Assembly: GCA_963921935.1 (NCBI GenBank)
Contig: OY998178.1
Coordinates: 44,074,951-44,138,950, forward strand
DNA length: 64,000 bases
Direction: 5' to 3'
DNA from: Galeruca laticollis
Lineage: Eukaryota > Arthropoda > Insecta > Coleoptera > Chrysomelidae
The position numbers were made by a program, and so were the translations under genes. Positions 10,000 to 21,733 of the stretch are shown one piece after another. Position 1 is the stretch's first letter. Every line of letters starts with the position of its first letter. The notes beneath the pieces were generated by a model. The model worked only from the letters and a program-made list of their open reading frames with translations, had not been told where the DNA came from and did no database searches.

Positions 10000-11660
10000 T
10001 CCTGGTGCTTCTCTCTATTCGCTCAATATCTGTCTTTGTCCACTTTACAATTCCAAATGTATAGGAGAGAGCTGGTATACCATATTTGTTAAGCGCACTG
10101 ATCATGTTCTTACCGCACAGCAGGGTTTTGAGGATAGATGTTAGTCGGCTGATGTATTTCTTAATAGCTTGGTCTCTAATCTCGCTGTGTTCAGTGCGGA
10201 TGGATTGCTGTAGGCCAAGGTACTTATATGTCTCGTCATCTTCCATAGGGTCAATTGATTCACCGTTGTCTAGCTCAAAAAGACTACCACCGTATGAATT
10301 CCACGTACTACAGTCTGAGTTTTACATTTTTCAAGGCTGAATTGCATTCCTATATCCCTCGAGAAAACTTCTGTGGTCTTTAGCAAAACCTTAATATGCG
10401 ACGGTGTGCTAGCGTACAGTTTTATATCGTCCATATACAGGAGGTGAGCTATCCTGTGTTGAAACTCGTCATCGGTCTTCAGGAGATATCCATGTTGACT
10501 ACTGTTTAGCATATGAGAAAGTGGATTGAGAGCTAAACATAACCATAGAGGGCTTAGGGAATCTCCTTGGAAAGTACCTCTCCTGATATGAACAACAGAT
10601 GTAGTTGCCTCTCCTTCATTATGTGCGAGGCTTAGTTGGGTGAAATTGACTGTCTCGACCCTTACTTCGTGGAATATGCTCATATTAGTGTTTTTAAATG
10701 AAACTCAAGGTCTCTAATTAATTCCACAATATGATACAAGTTATTGAAAATTCTAAAAAATTGACAATTGTTTCGATAAATCAATATCATCGACGATGAT
10801 ATTGATTTATCGAAACAATTGTCAATTTTTTAGAATTTTCAATAACTTGTATTATATTGTGGAATTAACTAGAGACCTTGAGTTTCATTTAAAAACACTT
10901 AGTTGGGTGTCCAATCGGCTTATGAGGTGTTTGACCAAGTTTATAATTATTGATGCGTTGTTTATTGATGGCCTGTTCCAGGATAACTGAGTCTATCAGA
11001 AGTTGTTCTTTGCAACCTTGCGACTTCTTTGCGCAACCTTTGAGCTCTTGGGCTAGTATCTCGTGGGATTCGCAGTATTCATTAATCTTGCCAGCTATAC
11101 AGTTTTTGGGTAGCGGCAGAAATTATTAAAATGCTGGGTTATCCTCGCATGTGTGCTTTTAAATCTTTTGTACCAGAAATTCTGAATACGATCGATGCCA
11201 GCAGACTTCCAATTATGTAGTTCTTGAATTTCCTTCTTCACTTCATCCATAGCTGGGAGGTGCTCCATATTTTCTTCCTCGCGTCTAATCCAGTCTGCTT
11301 AAGCATTATATTGTGCTGGGGTTGACCATATATTTGACCAGAAGTCGTGAGTTTGCTCTTTAGTAGGAGGTTTGCTATTTTCCTGACATTCTTTCTTGGA
11401 TAGGTTTCGATAAAATTGTTTTTCGTTCGTCCTAAATAACCAGTTGTTGTGTTTCCGCAGATTTGATGTTCGATACCGACGTAGTCTTTGGATCCAGCAG
11501 CCAGCTTTTGCTTCAGTATATCCAGTACTTGCTCTGAAATTTCATTTGGTGAATTATGGTTGGCGTGGCATTTGTTTCTCTCCATTATGTATTTAATTCG
11601 CTCTTGGATTTCTCCACTAGAGCGGCCGCTTGCGGCCGCTGTTACTTGACCTATCACTTT
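10000..11660 (-). pseudogene. R4-like LINE reverse transcriptase, interrupted
   Basis: Linker at 11657-11238 and GIDRIQNFWYKRFKSTHARI near 11180-11120, a motif before RT in this group. RT motifs follow at 10593-10420: RRGTFQGDSLSPLWLCLALN and HLLYMDDIKLYA with the catalytic YMDD. Then come FSRDIGMQFSLEKCKTQ and, in 10246-10000, YKYLGLQQSIRTEH and GIPALSYTFGIVKWTKTDI. Several frameshifts break the protein and a hairpin insertion splits it at 10643-10897. Confidence 0.8.
10631..10909. mobile_element. Penelope-derived hairpin insertion B (255 bp, 12-bp duplication)
   Basis: The insert 10643-10897 lies between two copies of cttagttgggtg (10631-10642, 10898-10909). Arms at about 10687-10793 and 10796-10897 are near-perfect inverted copies meeting at atcatcgacgatgat. 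The left end has an extra roughly 45 bp (aaattgactgtctcg and following) not present on the right. It interrupts the LINE RT gene, whose frame continues across it. Confidence 0.88.
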
Positions 11661-11714
11661 TCTGAGTTTATCGATTCTTTTGCTTAGCCGCTGCTCCCAG
11701 GGTTTTGTGCGATT

Positions 11715-12582
11715 CTAAGATTTAGGTTTCTGAGAGTTGGGTTTTATGTCAGACCCATTACATCTGACAGTAGCGACAGCTGCTGCATAAACGGCAGTAT
11801 GTAATTCAGCAGAAGAATCGTGCTGCGCTAAGTACATAGGGAGTACTCTTGTATCTAGGAGGTCGATAATAATAGCGAGCTTTCTTTCTGGAGCTGTTCT
11901 GTTTGGGGATATAAGATCGAGCCGATGGATCCGTGCCATCAAATTCTGTAAGGGCTTGGTAGAACGCAAAGTTAATCTTGTCGAGTAGTTGTTGTTCCTG
12001 TATCTTACTTCCCTGAGAACCAATAGGAGGCTGTGTTTGTGGGGTAGGATTAACCGGATTAATTGATTGGTTTAAAGTTTCATCATTGGCTTCACCCACA
12101 ACAGGTTGTTCAATATGTTGCGCCGCTAAATACTCGACGACTTCTCTTTTCAAGTCATCTAGTTGTTCTTGTGACAAACGCTGGTTATTAATTATCACCC
12201 GTTTCTGGTCCATCAGTCTCTGTTCTGATAGGTGACTGAGCTCTGGGTGTAACTCAGCAAAAGAGCGATGGAGCAGTGGTCTTATTCCAACAGAAATTGT
12301 GTCACCTTCAGTTTTTTTGTAGTAGCAGCGTCTGAGATTCAAGTTTAATTCGTCCGTCCACTGCATGCGCTGCCGAGGTTTTCCTGCCTTAGTGGTTAGC
12401 GGCTGATTTGCCACCAAAAAATTTTCGGCGGGTAGTGTCGGTGGTTGTTGGGTACTCCTTGCGCGTGTTAACCTATTTTCATTAGCAGGCTGGTCGTTGT
12501 TTTGGTCAAGCTGGGGGTTCCCGCGCCGTCCTCGACCGTTACGGCGCTCGTCCGAGGCTTGTCCTTTACTTTCAGGAACCAA
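11715..12582 (-). pseudogene. R4-like LINE N-terminal region
   Basis: An open frame of about 258 codons from 12582 with a charged, low-complexity beginning (DERRNGRGRRGNPQLDQNND), then GKPRQRMQWTDELNLNLRRC and HPELSHLSEQRLMDQKRVI, a module found near the N-terminus of R2/R4-group LINE proteins before RT. A frameshift near 11880 moves the frame to LAIIIDLLDTRVLPMYL, followed by a stop at about 11715. No clear ATG was found, as the first in-frame starter is TTG. Confidence 0.65.
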
Positions 12583-12773
12583 TATTTCACATATAACAGG
12601 GGGTTGGCCTGGTATATGGGTTTTCTCCCTCTCGTGTTAGCCTTCACCTTCAGTCTTCGCCACCCGGGTTGATTACCGGATCTTGAAGTCTTCCGGCCAA
12701 GTTTCCAGGGTCCACAATCGAGGAGGTACGAGGAGGAATTGGTAGGAGAGGCTATATGAGACGCTTCACTATC

Positions 12774-12858
12774 CTTATTATTATTATTATTATTAATTAT
12801 TATTATTATTATTACTATTATTATTATAATAATTATTATTAATATTATTATTATTATA
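12774..12858. repeat. (TAA)n / (TTA)n microsatellite
   Basis: About 85 bp of imperfect tta units at the 5' border of the R4/Dong-like LINE. It may be the target the LINE used. Confidence 0.95.
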
Positions 12859-12859
12859 G

Positions 12860-14260
12860 TTCCATCCTAAAACAGATCCTCGTGTGAACAGACCAGTTTC
12901 TTCATACCGTTGTCATACTAGTTGCACTTTCTACAGCTGAACCAGTTTCGCACTATAAACTACAGGAACTAAGTGTTTAATCAACAACATAAACAAAATG
13001 AGTGTGAAGAATCCACTATTACGACAATGCGTCGCTTATTGATATCACTCAGTTTTAACAATAGTTATATTTCGATGGCCCAAATGCTTTATAACGTAGT
13101 TGCAAGTAAATCATGAAGTGCTCGTGTAGAATGCAACTTTATGTCAGATATGTAATGGTTATCGTCTGTTACATAAAGGAAAATAAATAGCACAAGTAGA
13201 AAACTTTCATATCAGCAGAACTTAAATCTAAAATATTGGTAGTTAAAGTGTATGTTATCGGATAAAGTGTTTTATTGGTTTCTGTTCTGAACCAAAAGAT
13301 GGTTTATAACAGGAAAAATCTCTATATCTTTCGTAATTTATAAAATTTTCAGCGTTGCTCTACCCTAACTTTTGATTTTAGTTATTGATCTGCTGGTCAT
13401 TTTTATTTATCCGTTCCTAATCGGTTTCAACAATACAATCTTACTAAATAAACATTTGGTATCCACTGTTTGAAAAAATTCAAAAAGGAGGGTGTAATGA
13501 AATGTTCTAATTAATGGATGCATCTCTAGTCCCTATTCTCTATTCAGAGCTCAAGTACTTACGTATTATTAAATCGAAAATATTGTCCGAATAACCTATC
13601 AACGTTCTTTGATTGTCAAGAATATTCCTTTATTTGCTATGACTCTGGCCTTGGCCAGCGATAAGTGGAACGAAGGCAGAATATGATAATAAAAATAATG
13701 TTGGTTTCATTATTGCCGCTTTGCCTTATGTACATTACATATGCAACAATAAGTCAACGCGATCCCCGAATGTTAACAGCATGAAAAGAGTGATGTCTGT
13801 AATATCTGATTACAACATTATTCGATATACTGAGTTGAGAATGCATTTGCTTTTTGACAATTAAGTGGATTCTCTGAACTCTAGGAAGGTACTCTGTGAA
13901 TTAAACCCATCCCATGAACATCCCATGCGTAGCTCACGTGTGACCGAAACCCAGCACAAGTACATGCTTTTTAATGGTAAATCATATTGAATACAGCCCA
14001 CATCCATAATTACATACCCAACTCTCCATCAGTTCTCCAAATACGCAAGCTGACAATCGGTGATATGCATAAAGTTGAGTGGCTACTTTTTACTTACATT
14101 TTTAAAGAAGCAACTCCATTTGATATGCATAAAAATGTATTTTTTCACAACTTACTTTTTTATATGCATTAATGCGAGCTTCCGATCCGTCCACTGAGTA
14201 TCTACTTTCAAAATGCAAGGCGAAGCGTTCAAGGTTAGTAGGGAAGTACAGTATCGTGCC
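12860..14260. other. No recognised gene
   Basis: AT-rich sequence without coding motifs on either strand. The short open frame at 13987-14172 has no recognisable features. Confidence 0.5.
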
Positions 14261-14398
14261 TTAGGGTACGGACACAAAGAAATCAGGTTAATCAGTGCCT
14301 AGTTTCGGCGCCGAAAATCATCGATTACAAGTCATCTCATTAGTTCACAATGAACGCCGGTTTTCGGCCAGTTTAAAAGCAACTTCCACATCACAAAT

Positions 14399-14698
14399 AT
14401 GTCTGGTTCATCTTTAGATGAAGACTTGTTATTAACGGAAAATACATTCCTTAGGATGCAACGAACAAAGCAAGGCATACATCCAGTAAATCGTGAACGA
14501 AAACTTTATGGTGAATATCACCATTTATTCCATTCATTGAAACAACACGAAAAACGCTTTTTTCAGTATATGAAAATGACCTTTGAGACATTCACTTACA
14601 TCTTGGGAAAAATTAAAATGCGGCTAACCAAAACGTGGTGTAATTGGCACAAGCAGCCAATTTTTCAAGAAGAAAGACCCGTGGTTACTATTAGATAA
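14399..14698 (+). pseudogene. Harbinger transposase, N-terminal exon
   Basis: An open frame from 14399 (first clear ATG) with ERKLYGEYHHLFHSLKQHEK, RFFQYMKMTFETFTYILGKI and QPIFQEERPVVTIR. This is the helical N-terminal region of Harbinger transposases, ending where the family reads ERLAVTLR-like sequence. A stop or intron follows at 14696. The rest of the transposase begins at 15893. Confidence 0.8.
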
Positions 14699-14894
14699 GT
14701 AAATTGAATTTTTTCTTAAAATATTAATTAAACGAGTAAAAACATTATTTCTATTTAACCAAAGTCATACATTGAAACAAAGAATAGAAAAGTACTAAAT
14801 TTAGTGAAGGCGACCCTGGTTCTGCCAACGATGTATTTTTATGAGTAGTGGTGTTATAATGAATATGTCCATACGTTGAAGGGGCTGAGGTAGA

Positions 14895-15540
14895 CTATAG
14901 TGAGGACGAAGAATATGCGCTGCCAGAAGGGGAAATCTGTGGAGTAGGTACGTAAAGCGCGCTTTGTCCATATGCGTATTCGTTTACAATTTGCTGGATC
15001 CGTCTCCGGAATGACAATATTTTGTTTGGTAGTATTTTACGAACGTGGGGAAGCAAACTTTTGAAGAAACTGCTGTGGTCATCTTCGTCCACTTCGCGTT
15101 GACGTTTATTTGCCGTTTCCTGCAAATATCGTAATTTGTGGTGCTCAATTTCTATAATTTCTTCATTAAAAGAATTACTATCCCGTTTCTTTTTTATAGC
15201 TGTCTTGTGCTTATTTATCATTTCAGAAGAGTTCTTTTTATTGTCAGCTTCAAGATATTCAGTTTTACTGGAACTCAGTGCATTTGTCAATGTCGCTGAG
15301 TCTAACTCGATGTCTTGCATGGACACATTATGATCGGTTCGGCATTTTCTTCTTCAATCTCGGTAGATTCTATTGTGGCGCAATTTCCACCAGAAGTTCG
15401 CGCTTTTACTATGTCTTTCAGAAATAAAAAGGATTGAAATTATGGCCACTTTACCGTGTAATTCGATGCAGGCTCCCCCGATCGGGTATTTTTCAAAATT
15501 CTACAGAAAACTGGTCTCGCAAGTACTTCCATTTTTTCCT
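14895..15540 (-). pseudogene. MADF-BESS DNA-binding accessory protein of Harbinger
   Basis: Minus strand. The first part (about 15540-15345, broken by lesions) contains FLFLKDIVKARTSGG, the end of a MADF (Myb/SANT-like) domain. The open part (15326-14895) has a charged middle (INKHKTAIKKKRDSNS) and ends with SSFFKSLLPHVRKILPNKIL and FRRRIQQIVNEY, a clear BESS motif. Harbinger elements need a second Myb-type protein for nuclear import and DNA binding. Here that gene lies antisense between the two transposase parts. Most of the MADF domain is unreadable. Confidence 0.75.
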
Positions 15541-15892
15541 TAGAACCGTTTCTGGAAAACAAACAATATACTAATCAATGATAATAGATAGGGACTTTAA
15601 GGAACAATAATATGAACGTTTGAACGATAGTGGTTGATTGTATTTGTAATTGTTGTAACTTAACAATAGAAGAGCACAAAATTCTGTACTTCTACCCTGT
15701 GTCTGATGATAAAGTCCGCATCATATGGGAATAATTCCATATGATGCGGGCTTTAGCAGACACACTTGATATTTTAAGTTAACCAAAGAAATCAAAGCAT
15801 GGCAAATGTAGGTTTATCATTTCCGTCCTTTTTTTACCCTTTTCAACAAACCGTCTAACGAAAGTTATGATAATATTATTTATTACAGGTAT

Positions 15893-16392
15893 TTGGCTAC
15901 AGACTGTTCATTCAAGACGCTTGCATTTTCGTTTCGAATGGGAGCCTCAACCGTAGGAAAGATCATATCTGAAACTGTAGTAGCATTATGGGAAGAATTA
16001 CAACCCGAACATATGCCTAATCCAACGACGGACATCTTCCAAAAAATAGCTGAAGATTTTTACAACACATGGAATTTCCCGTATGTTATCGGCGCCATTG
16101 ATGGAAAACATGTCCGCATTATTTGTCCAAAAAAATCTGGGTCGATGTTTTTCAACTATGAAAAATATTTTTCTGTAGTACTTCAAGGAGTAGTTGATGC
16201 CAATTACAAACTAATTGCCATAGACGTAGGTTGATATGGATAGCAGAGTGAGTGACGGCGGCACATTCCAATCATCGTATTTTTATAAAATACTCACTAC
16301 TAAGCAAATAAAAATTCCAACGGCTTCTTCTCTACCTGGAACAAATGTTAAGGCCCAGTACGTTTTCATAGGAGATGAGCATATCCACTTTT
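15893..16392 (+). pseudogene. Harbinger transposase, DDE_Tnp_4 domain
   Basis: Begins after a gap or intron with acceptor ttattacag near 15889. ATDCSFKTLAFSFRMGASTV is the HTH-like lead-in. FPYVIGAIDGKHVRI holds the first catalytic aspartate and VVDANYKLIAIDVG the second. At 16234 the frame is lost; in other frames SDGGTFQSS, IPTASSLPGTN and YVFIGDE (16250-16390) follow the family order. The final glutamate-bearing region is missing. Inactive. Confidence 0.85.
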
Positions 16393-16399
16393 AGATTTT

Positions 16400-18281
16400 G
16401 TGCTTAAACCATATTTTACAATATCGAAACAATTGTTAATTAAGAAACAGTTTCATTTATAATGGTAACCTAATATACAAATATTTACTGCGATTTTATG
16501 CTTTCACAACCAAATATTGAGACTACAATGTCTTTTATTTATTGTTTAGATAAATGTAAGTAAAATCCCAATTAAACATTTTCGGAGATATTTTGACTGG
16601 TTTTTAAACAATTAAGAACCAATATCAATACCATAATTTAGAAATATCACTCAAGGTCATTATGATAAGAATGTAAATTTATGCACTTGTACAAGATTAT
16701 TTTTTACTTTGTAGTTTACAAACGAGCTTGATGGCACCTCGTTGCGTTAGAAAAGTATCTAACTGAGAAAGATTATAGAATAGAAAATTCGTACAAAACT
16801 ATAAAAAATATTGTATTATCGATCAGTTGTCAAAATAATAAAACTTCTATGATTCTCCTTGAAATGAGAAGGAAATTTCGCGAAAATGAAATCATAGGTG
16901 ACTGAAATACCATTTGTCTGTGGAAGCAACTTTTCTGGAAAATTTTGAGAAACTAAAGGCATATTAAGTAATCTATATATATATCCAGTCGCTCGACGCT
17001 CGTTTCCAGAGACAAGTCTGGTCACGTGACACTATTTTAAATTTCCCCCGAATAAAAAAAGTAGCAATAAAGCCGAAAAGGTTGAGCTTTGTCGCTCGGA
17101 AACAGCTGGGAAAGGAGAGTGGGGAGATAAGTGATACAAGTCATAATATGTGTGGTGCTGCAACTTCTTTGATTGATTGATGTTGTCACGGTCTAAATTG
17201 ATCATTAAGCTAAACGCTCATTCGAATAACTTCTCTATATCGATTACGTCGTAATCATAATATTTAAATGATACCTTCATCAAAACTAAGTTACTACTGT
17301 GTTTATTATAGTAATTAGCATCACCTTCGCCATATTAGCAAGATTGTTTCAATGTTGACGTTTTTTTTATCAATAAGTTAACTCCAATTGTTATTCTATT
17401 TTATTTAATTAAAATACCTCACAATTACATTTATTTTAGAGTTCACTCAACGCACTGTTTATATCTAAGTTTCGATTTTCATTTTGCTGTAACTACTTTT
17501 CTTTTGACCATATTATTTTTGTCAATAGAATATGGTTGGTAACTAAAAATTATCGATTGTTGAATTTATTAACCTCTTTCATATTATTTAGCAAACTCAC
17601 CGACGAACTTAATCCATATCTAATGTAAATGTTGTATATAATATTGTTATTTGTCTTTGTTAGCACATCCATAGTTGTTTCCAGGTGGTAATTCGAAAAA
17701 TCTCTTGTGAATTACTGGGATGTGTTTATTTATAAACTTCTCTATGTGGTATTCGGCACTAACATTCTCTATTGATATGTATTTTAGGCTGTTTAGTCGG
17801 AAATTGGGAAAATACAAATAATATTAACAAAAATGAAAGTTATTTTGGTTGAGAGTTTGAGTGTATCGACTTTTGATTGTCTCCACTTCTGGTTTTAGGT
17901 TACTGACCTGATAAACCCGGTGGGTTTTGTTCTGTTTCACTTCCTTTTCCAGTAGTTAAGTTGATATTTGATAATTCTAATTTCTTAATTAAACTCAGAC
18001 ACATGACGAACACTACGTTTTAATTGCTAGGTCAACATGTACATAAACACTTGGTGGAGGAAACTTTTATATCACTTTTCTCCCTGGTTAACAACTCCGG
18101 TTATTGAGCGCTTGTTGTGTCCAAAAGATCACAATATTCGCGTAAACAATCCTAAGTATGTTTATTTATAACAAAATATAATGTTTATATCGGTTCTATT
18201 TGGCGTGATGGTGTGCGCTATGAACACATGTTCTTCCTTCTGCTCATACACTGGCTTAGTACTACTAGGAACACAGTTGCC
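16400..18281. other. No recognised gene
   Basis: About 1.9 kb of AT-rich sequence with only short open frames (for example 16816-17025 minus), none with recognisable motifs. Confidence 0.5.
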
Positions 18282-18462
18282 AATTGGACCGAGTTATGCA
18301 TCACTTGACTAAGCGACAGGCCATCGTTTTTCGGGATTTTTATGCCATCTAGTAGTAAAATATGTAACTTACCTTAGAAAAAATGCAGAACACGGAGAGA
18401 CATAAACAAAATATTTTTTTTAAGATAAAGCTAAGCGCCAATCAAGTTATAGAATAAAATCC

Positions 18463-18560
18463 GATTTGCATCACGTGTCTAAGAGCCAACTAATGCGGCG
18501 TTAGTTTACATCAGTTGACCAACCGACTTTGCGAGTTTGCATTACTTGACCAACCGACGG
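18463..18560. repeat. Subterminal repeats of the transposon
   Basis: Three degenerate copies of the terminal motif gcatcacttgactaagcgac lie at about 18468-18490, 18508-18527 and 18539-18558, in the same orientation as the left end. A weaker one (catcaactggaaaagcggc) is near 21508. Such subterminal copies often bind the transposase. Confidence 0.65.
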
Positions 18561-18728
18561 TGCAAGCGGCGTTTGGCTAGTTGATGCGTTTTTATATTAT
18601 ATTTAGTGAAGTATGTGTTTTGTGCGTTCAGTCTTGTTCGGTACTCGGTAGTATTACAAGTTGTTATTGAAAGATATTAATTTAATTATTTGTTTCCTAC
18701 ATATTTTAAACGATTTTATGTTGGAAAA

Positions 18729-21135
18729 ATGTTGAGAAGAACAGCTTTAATCATAAGAAGTGCGCAGGAATTAATAAATATAGGGGTAAGTTCTTAATTA
18801 TTATGCTAATATTTATTTTTTGATGTTGACATAACCTTAAATTTTTGTCGTAGGAGAATAATGAGGAATATTTTCCACCAAATAATTCTGCAGTAGAAAA
18901 AATAAAAAATGAAGGTACAACTTCGGAGCAGCATAGTTTTCCGGAAGTGAGTATATTACTTTATTAATGTTTTTGTATTGATACCTAGAGTTGATTAATA
19001 AGGTTGGATATATTATGGTACCATATATCTTTTTTATTTTAGGAACAAACAGATCATTATGGTAGCGACTCACCTACATATACAAACCTTTTGCCAGTAA
19101 AAACTACTATTAATAATGATAAAGACGATAGTGAAAATATAAAATCTAATGTTCTAAATGATATAGAATTACAGAATAGAGAAAACGATGACCCAAGTGA
19201 GAATATACCAAAAAATAATGTTCTATATGACTTAGAAATACAGAATGAACAAAACGATAATGACCCCAATGAAAATATATAAAATAATGTTTTAAATGAC
19301 ATAGAAGTTCAGAATGATCAAAACGATAATGACCCAAATGAAAAACATGCTACTCTAGGTCGACCCAGAAAAGGAAGAAAAAGGAAATATCCGTCACAGA
19401 ATCGCGCTGAGAGAACCGTTAACTGCATTCAAAATAAAGGCTACATTACCCAAAGAGGATCTGTAAAAATGCCAAAAGAATTCAGACAATATCTATGTCG
19501 CTGCGATTGCTTATATAAAGTTGGGATAGGAAGGGCACAAGAACAATACAAGAAATTTTATAGTGTAACATCCCACGATGCTCAAAGAGCACTTATTTGT
19601 GCAATGGTAAACGACTTCCCGATCAAGAGAAAAAGAAATAAAAACTCACAAAAAAGAAACAGGTCAAGGCGGTTCACTATAACCGATGTTACCGTATGCA
19701 AACCATTTTTTCTGCAGACGTTAAGAATCTCGAGTGGTAAAGTAGATCTGGCTATTAAGAGCATGAAAAGAACAGAAGGTGTTAAAGATTTAAGGGGCAT
19801 AGGCGGTGGAAAAAATAAAATTTCCGAACAGAAGCATCAAGAAGTAACCACACATATTCAATCTTTTCCAAAATATAAGTCCCATTACGCCAGAGAAACA
19901 ACAAATTCTATGTTTTTGCGTTCAGATACTACACTACCGATAATGTACGACTTATATAAACAAGAAGTAATGTCTCCTGTATCATTCTCGAAGTACAAGC
20001 ATATTTTTTTGACCTGCTTTAATTTAAAAAGAAAACCTTTAAAAAAGGATACGTGCAATACTTGCGACAGACTTAACATTTTAGCCAAAAGCAAAAAGAG
20101 TCTCATTTAAAATCGGCTGAAGAATCAAGGATGTTATTAAAAAGCGATAGAATGAGGGCTAAAGACGATAATAATTTAGTAGTTTTATGTTTTGATCTGG
20201 AAAAAACGCTACCTTTGCCCCGAATTCCTACAAACGTAGTTTTTTATAAACGCCAACTTTGGTTATATAATATGGGTATACATACTTCCAAAAATAACAA
20301 AGGTCATTGTTATGTTTGGTTGGAGGGAGATGCAGGCCGTGGTGCACAAGAAGTTGGATCTGGTTTGTTCAGACACATTATGAATGACCCAGATATGCAG
20401 GACTGTAAGTCTTTGATTCTTTGATCGGACAGTTGTGGAGGACAAAACAGAAACATAAAAATTGTCCTCATGTTAAAAGCAATTCTTGATGTCCATCCAT
20501 CCTTGACCAAAATAACATTACGATTTTTGACATCTGGTCATAGTTTCCATCCAAATGACACAGATTTTGGAGACATTGAGTGTGCATTAAAATTGCAACA
20601 GAGACTCTATTCTCCTAATGATTACATAAATATCATGAGGGGGTGCAGACGCAAGAATCCTCTTATTGTACATAGGATGGAACGAGAACACTTCTACGGT
20701 ACTGGGCGTTTAGAAAAAGCTATTGTTAATAGAAAATCAGATATTAGGAACAATAAAATAAACTGGTTTAAATTTAAAGAAATAGAAATGCAGAAGGAAA
20801 AACCATTCAGTATTTTTGTAAAAAGTAATGATTTTCAAAGCGAGGCACAGGAAATCAATATAGAAAGGAAAAGGGGCAGACCATCAGAGACAAGAAAATT
20901 TTTTATTGAATACTTAGACCAACTTTGGCCAAATGGTAAAGCAATATCCACAAAAAAACTTGATGACCTAAAATTCCTTTTACCATTTATACCAAAAGAC
21001 GATCAAAAATTCTATAAAAAATTAATAGGAGATCCTAATCTAGAAGAAGACATAGATGGATTTAATATTGAGGCACTAGATTTTGAAGTAGAAGAAGAAC
21101 AAGTAGAAGAAGGACAAGATGAAATAGAGTTATAA
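18729..21135 (+). pseudogene. DUF7869-like transposase, three exons, broken
   Basis: Exons 18729-18785, 18854-18946 and 19043-21135 have clean gt...ag introns and keep frame. Exon 3 begins with three acidic tandem repeats of about 24 residues (19148-19345), then a basic RPRKGRKRK patch (possible DNA-binding or nuclear signal). Next come KTFF-like VCKPFFLQTLRIS and a cysteine pair DTCNTCDRL. The putative nuclease core has VLCFDLEKTLPLP (D), YNMGIHTSKNNKGHCYVW, SDSCGGQNRN (D) and FLTSGHSFHPNDTDFGDIE (D/E). The acidic tail is EVEEEQVEEGQDEIEL. Lesions: TAA at 19279, a frameshift near 20105, and TGA at 20422. Not functional, but fairly young. Confidence 0.8.
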
Positions 21136-21733
21136 AAAGTATTAAAAAATAATGTTTTTCGTTGAATAATGTTCCTTTTATTTAAATAATGTTTTCTAAC
21201 TACTTTAAAAATAAAAAAAAATTATTTAAAAATGTGTTCTGGTATGCCCTATCTGTCTTAAATATGTATACTACTATAAAACCTAGTACCTATCAGCTAA
21301 TACAAAAAATTTAAATCAAAAGCATAATAAAAATTAAATAATTCTTTGCAGTAAGAACTTACAACAGTTTGTTGTATAAAAGGAAAATGATATTAATAAT
21401 AAATTATTTTAAGTCAAATGCCTTGCAGTAGTTTTGCATAATATGACCAACAGTCAAAAGTGGTACATAGTCATATTATGCAAAACCTAAAAATACCTAT
21501 AACCATAAAAAGCATCAACTGGAAAAGCGGCTTTTTGCTTATAACAGCTGTCACTTGTGTTTTATAATAAAAATATGCAGGAACCAAATAATTTCCAACT
21601 GTTTGAGCCAGTACACAAAAAATCAGCTTAATCTGTCATGTTTTCCATTTTTGAGAACGTGAAAAATAAAACGCTTTTTTTTCAAAATCGTTAATTTGTC
21701 GCTTAGTCAAGTGATGTGTAACGCGGTCCAATT

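Larger units (their letters stand above)
9605..12772 (-). mobile_element. R4/Dong-like LINE, truncated and interrupted
   Basis: Reading on the minus strand: an N-terminal region (12582-11715), a long linker (11657-11100), RT fingers/palm (10683-10270), thumb (10246-10000) and connector (9797-9611). The protein ends abruptly at about 9605, before a restriction-like endonuclease would be reached. Two Penelope-derived hairpins (9810-9986 and 10643-10897) sit inside RT, each with 12-bp duplications. The 5' end abuts (TAA)n at 12774-12858, which fits Dong-like elements known to insert into TAA repeats. The clade is inferred from motif style. Confidence 0.75.
14264..16400 (+). mobile_element. PIF/Harbinger transposon, 3' truncated
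   Basis: A Harbinger element with transposase N-terminal part (14399-14698), DDE part (15893-16390) and, between them on the opposite strand, a MADF-BESS accessory gene (15540-14895). The left end may be gggtacggacac at 14264, preceded by tta, the 3-bp target usual for this superfamily. I found no matching right end, and coding similarity stops near 16390 before the last catalytic residue, so the element is incomplete. Confidence 0.8.
18286..21729 (+). mobile_element. DNA transposon with 33-bp inverted ends and DUF7869-like transposase
   Basis: Inverted ends of 33 bp at 18286-18318 and 21697-21729 begin ggaccg and contain catcacttgactaagcgac, differing at only a few positions. AATT stands on both outer sides (18282-18285, 21730-21733), a likely 4-bp target duplication. 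Inside is one gene of three exons on the plus strand. Degenerate copies of the end motif recur near the left end. The protein belongs to a family frequent in insects with a D..D..D/E-type core. I am unsure of the formal superfamily name. Confidence 0.85.

Noticed and set aside
19057..19337. Minus-strand genes opposite the acidic repeats
   Set aside because: They mirror the tandem acidic repeat of the transposase on the plus strand.
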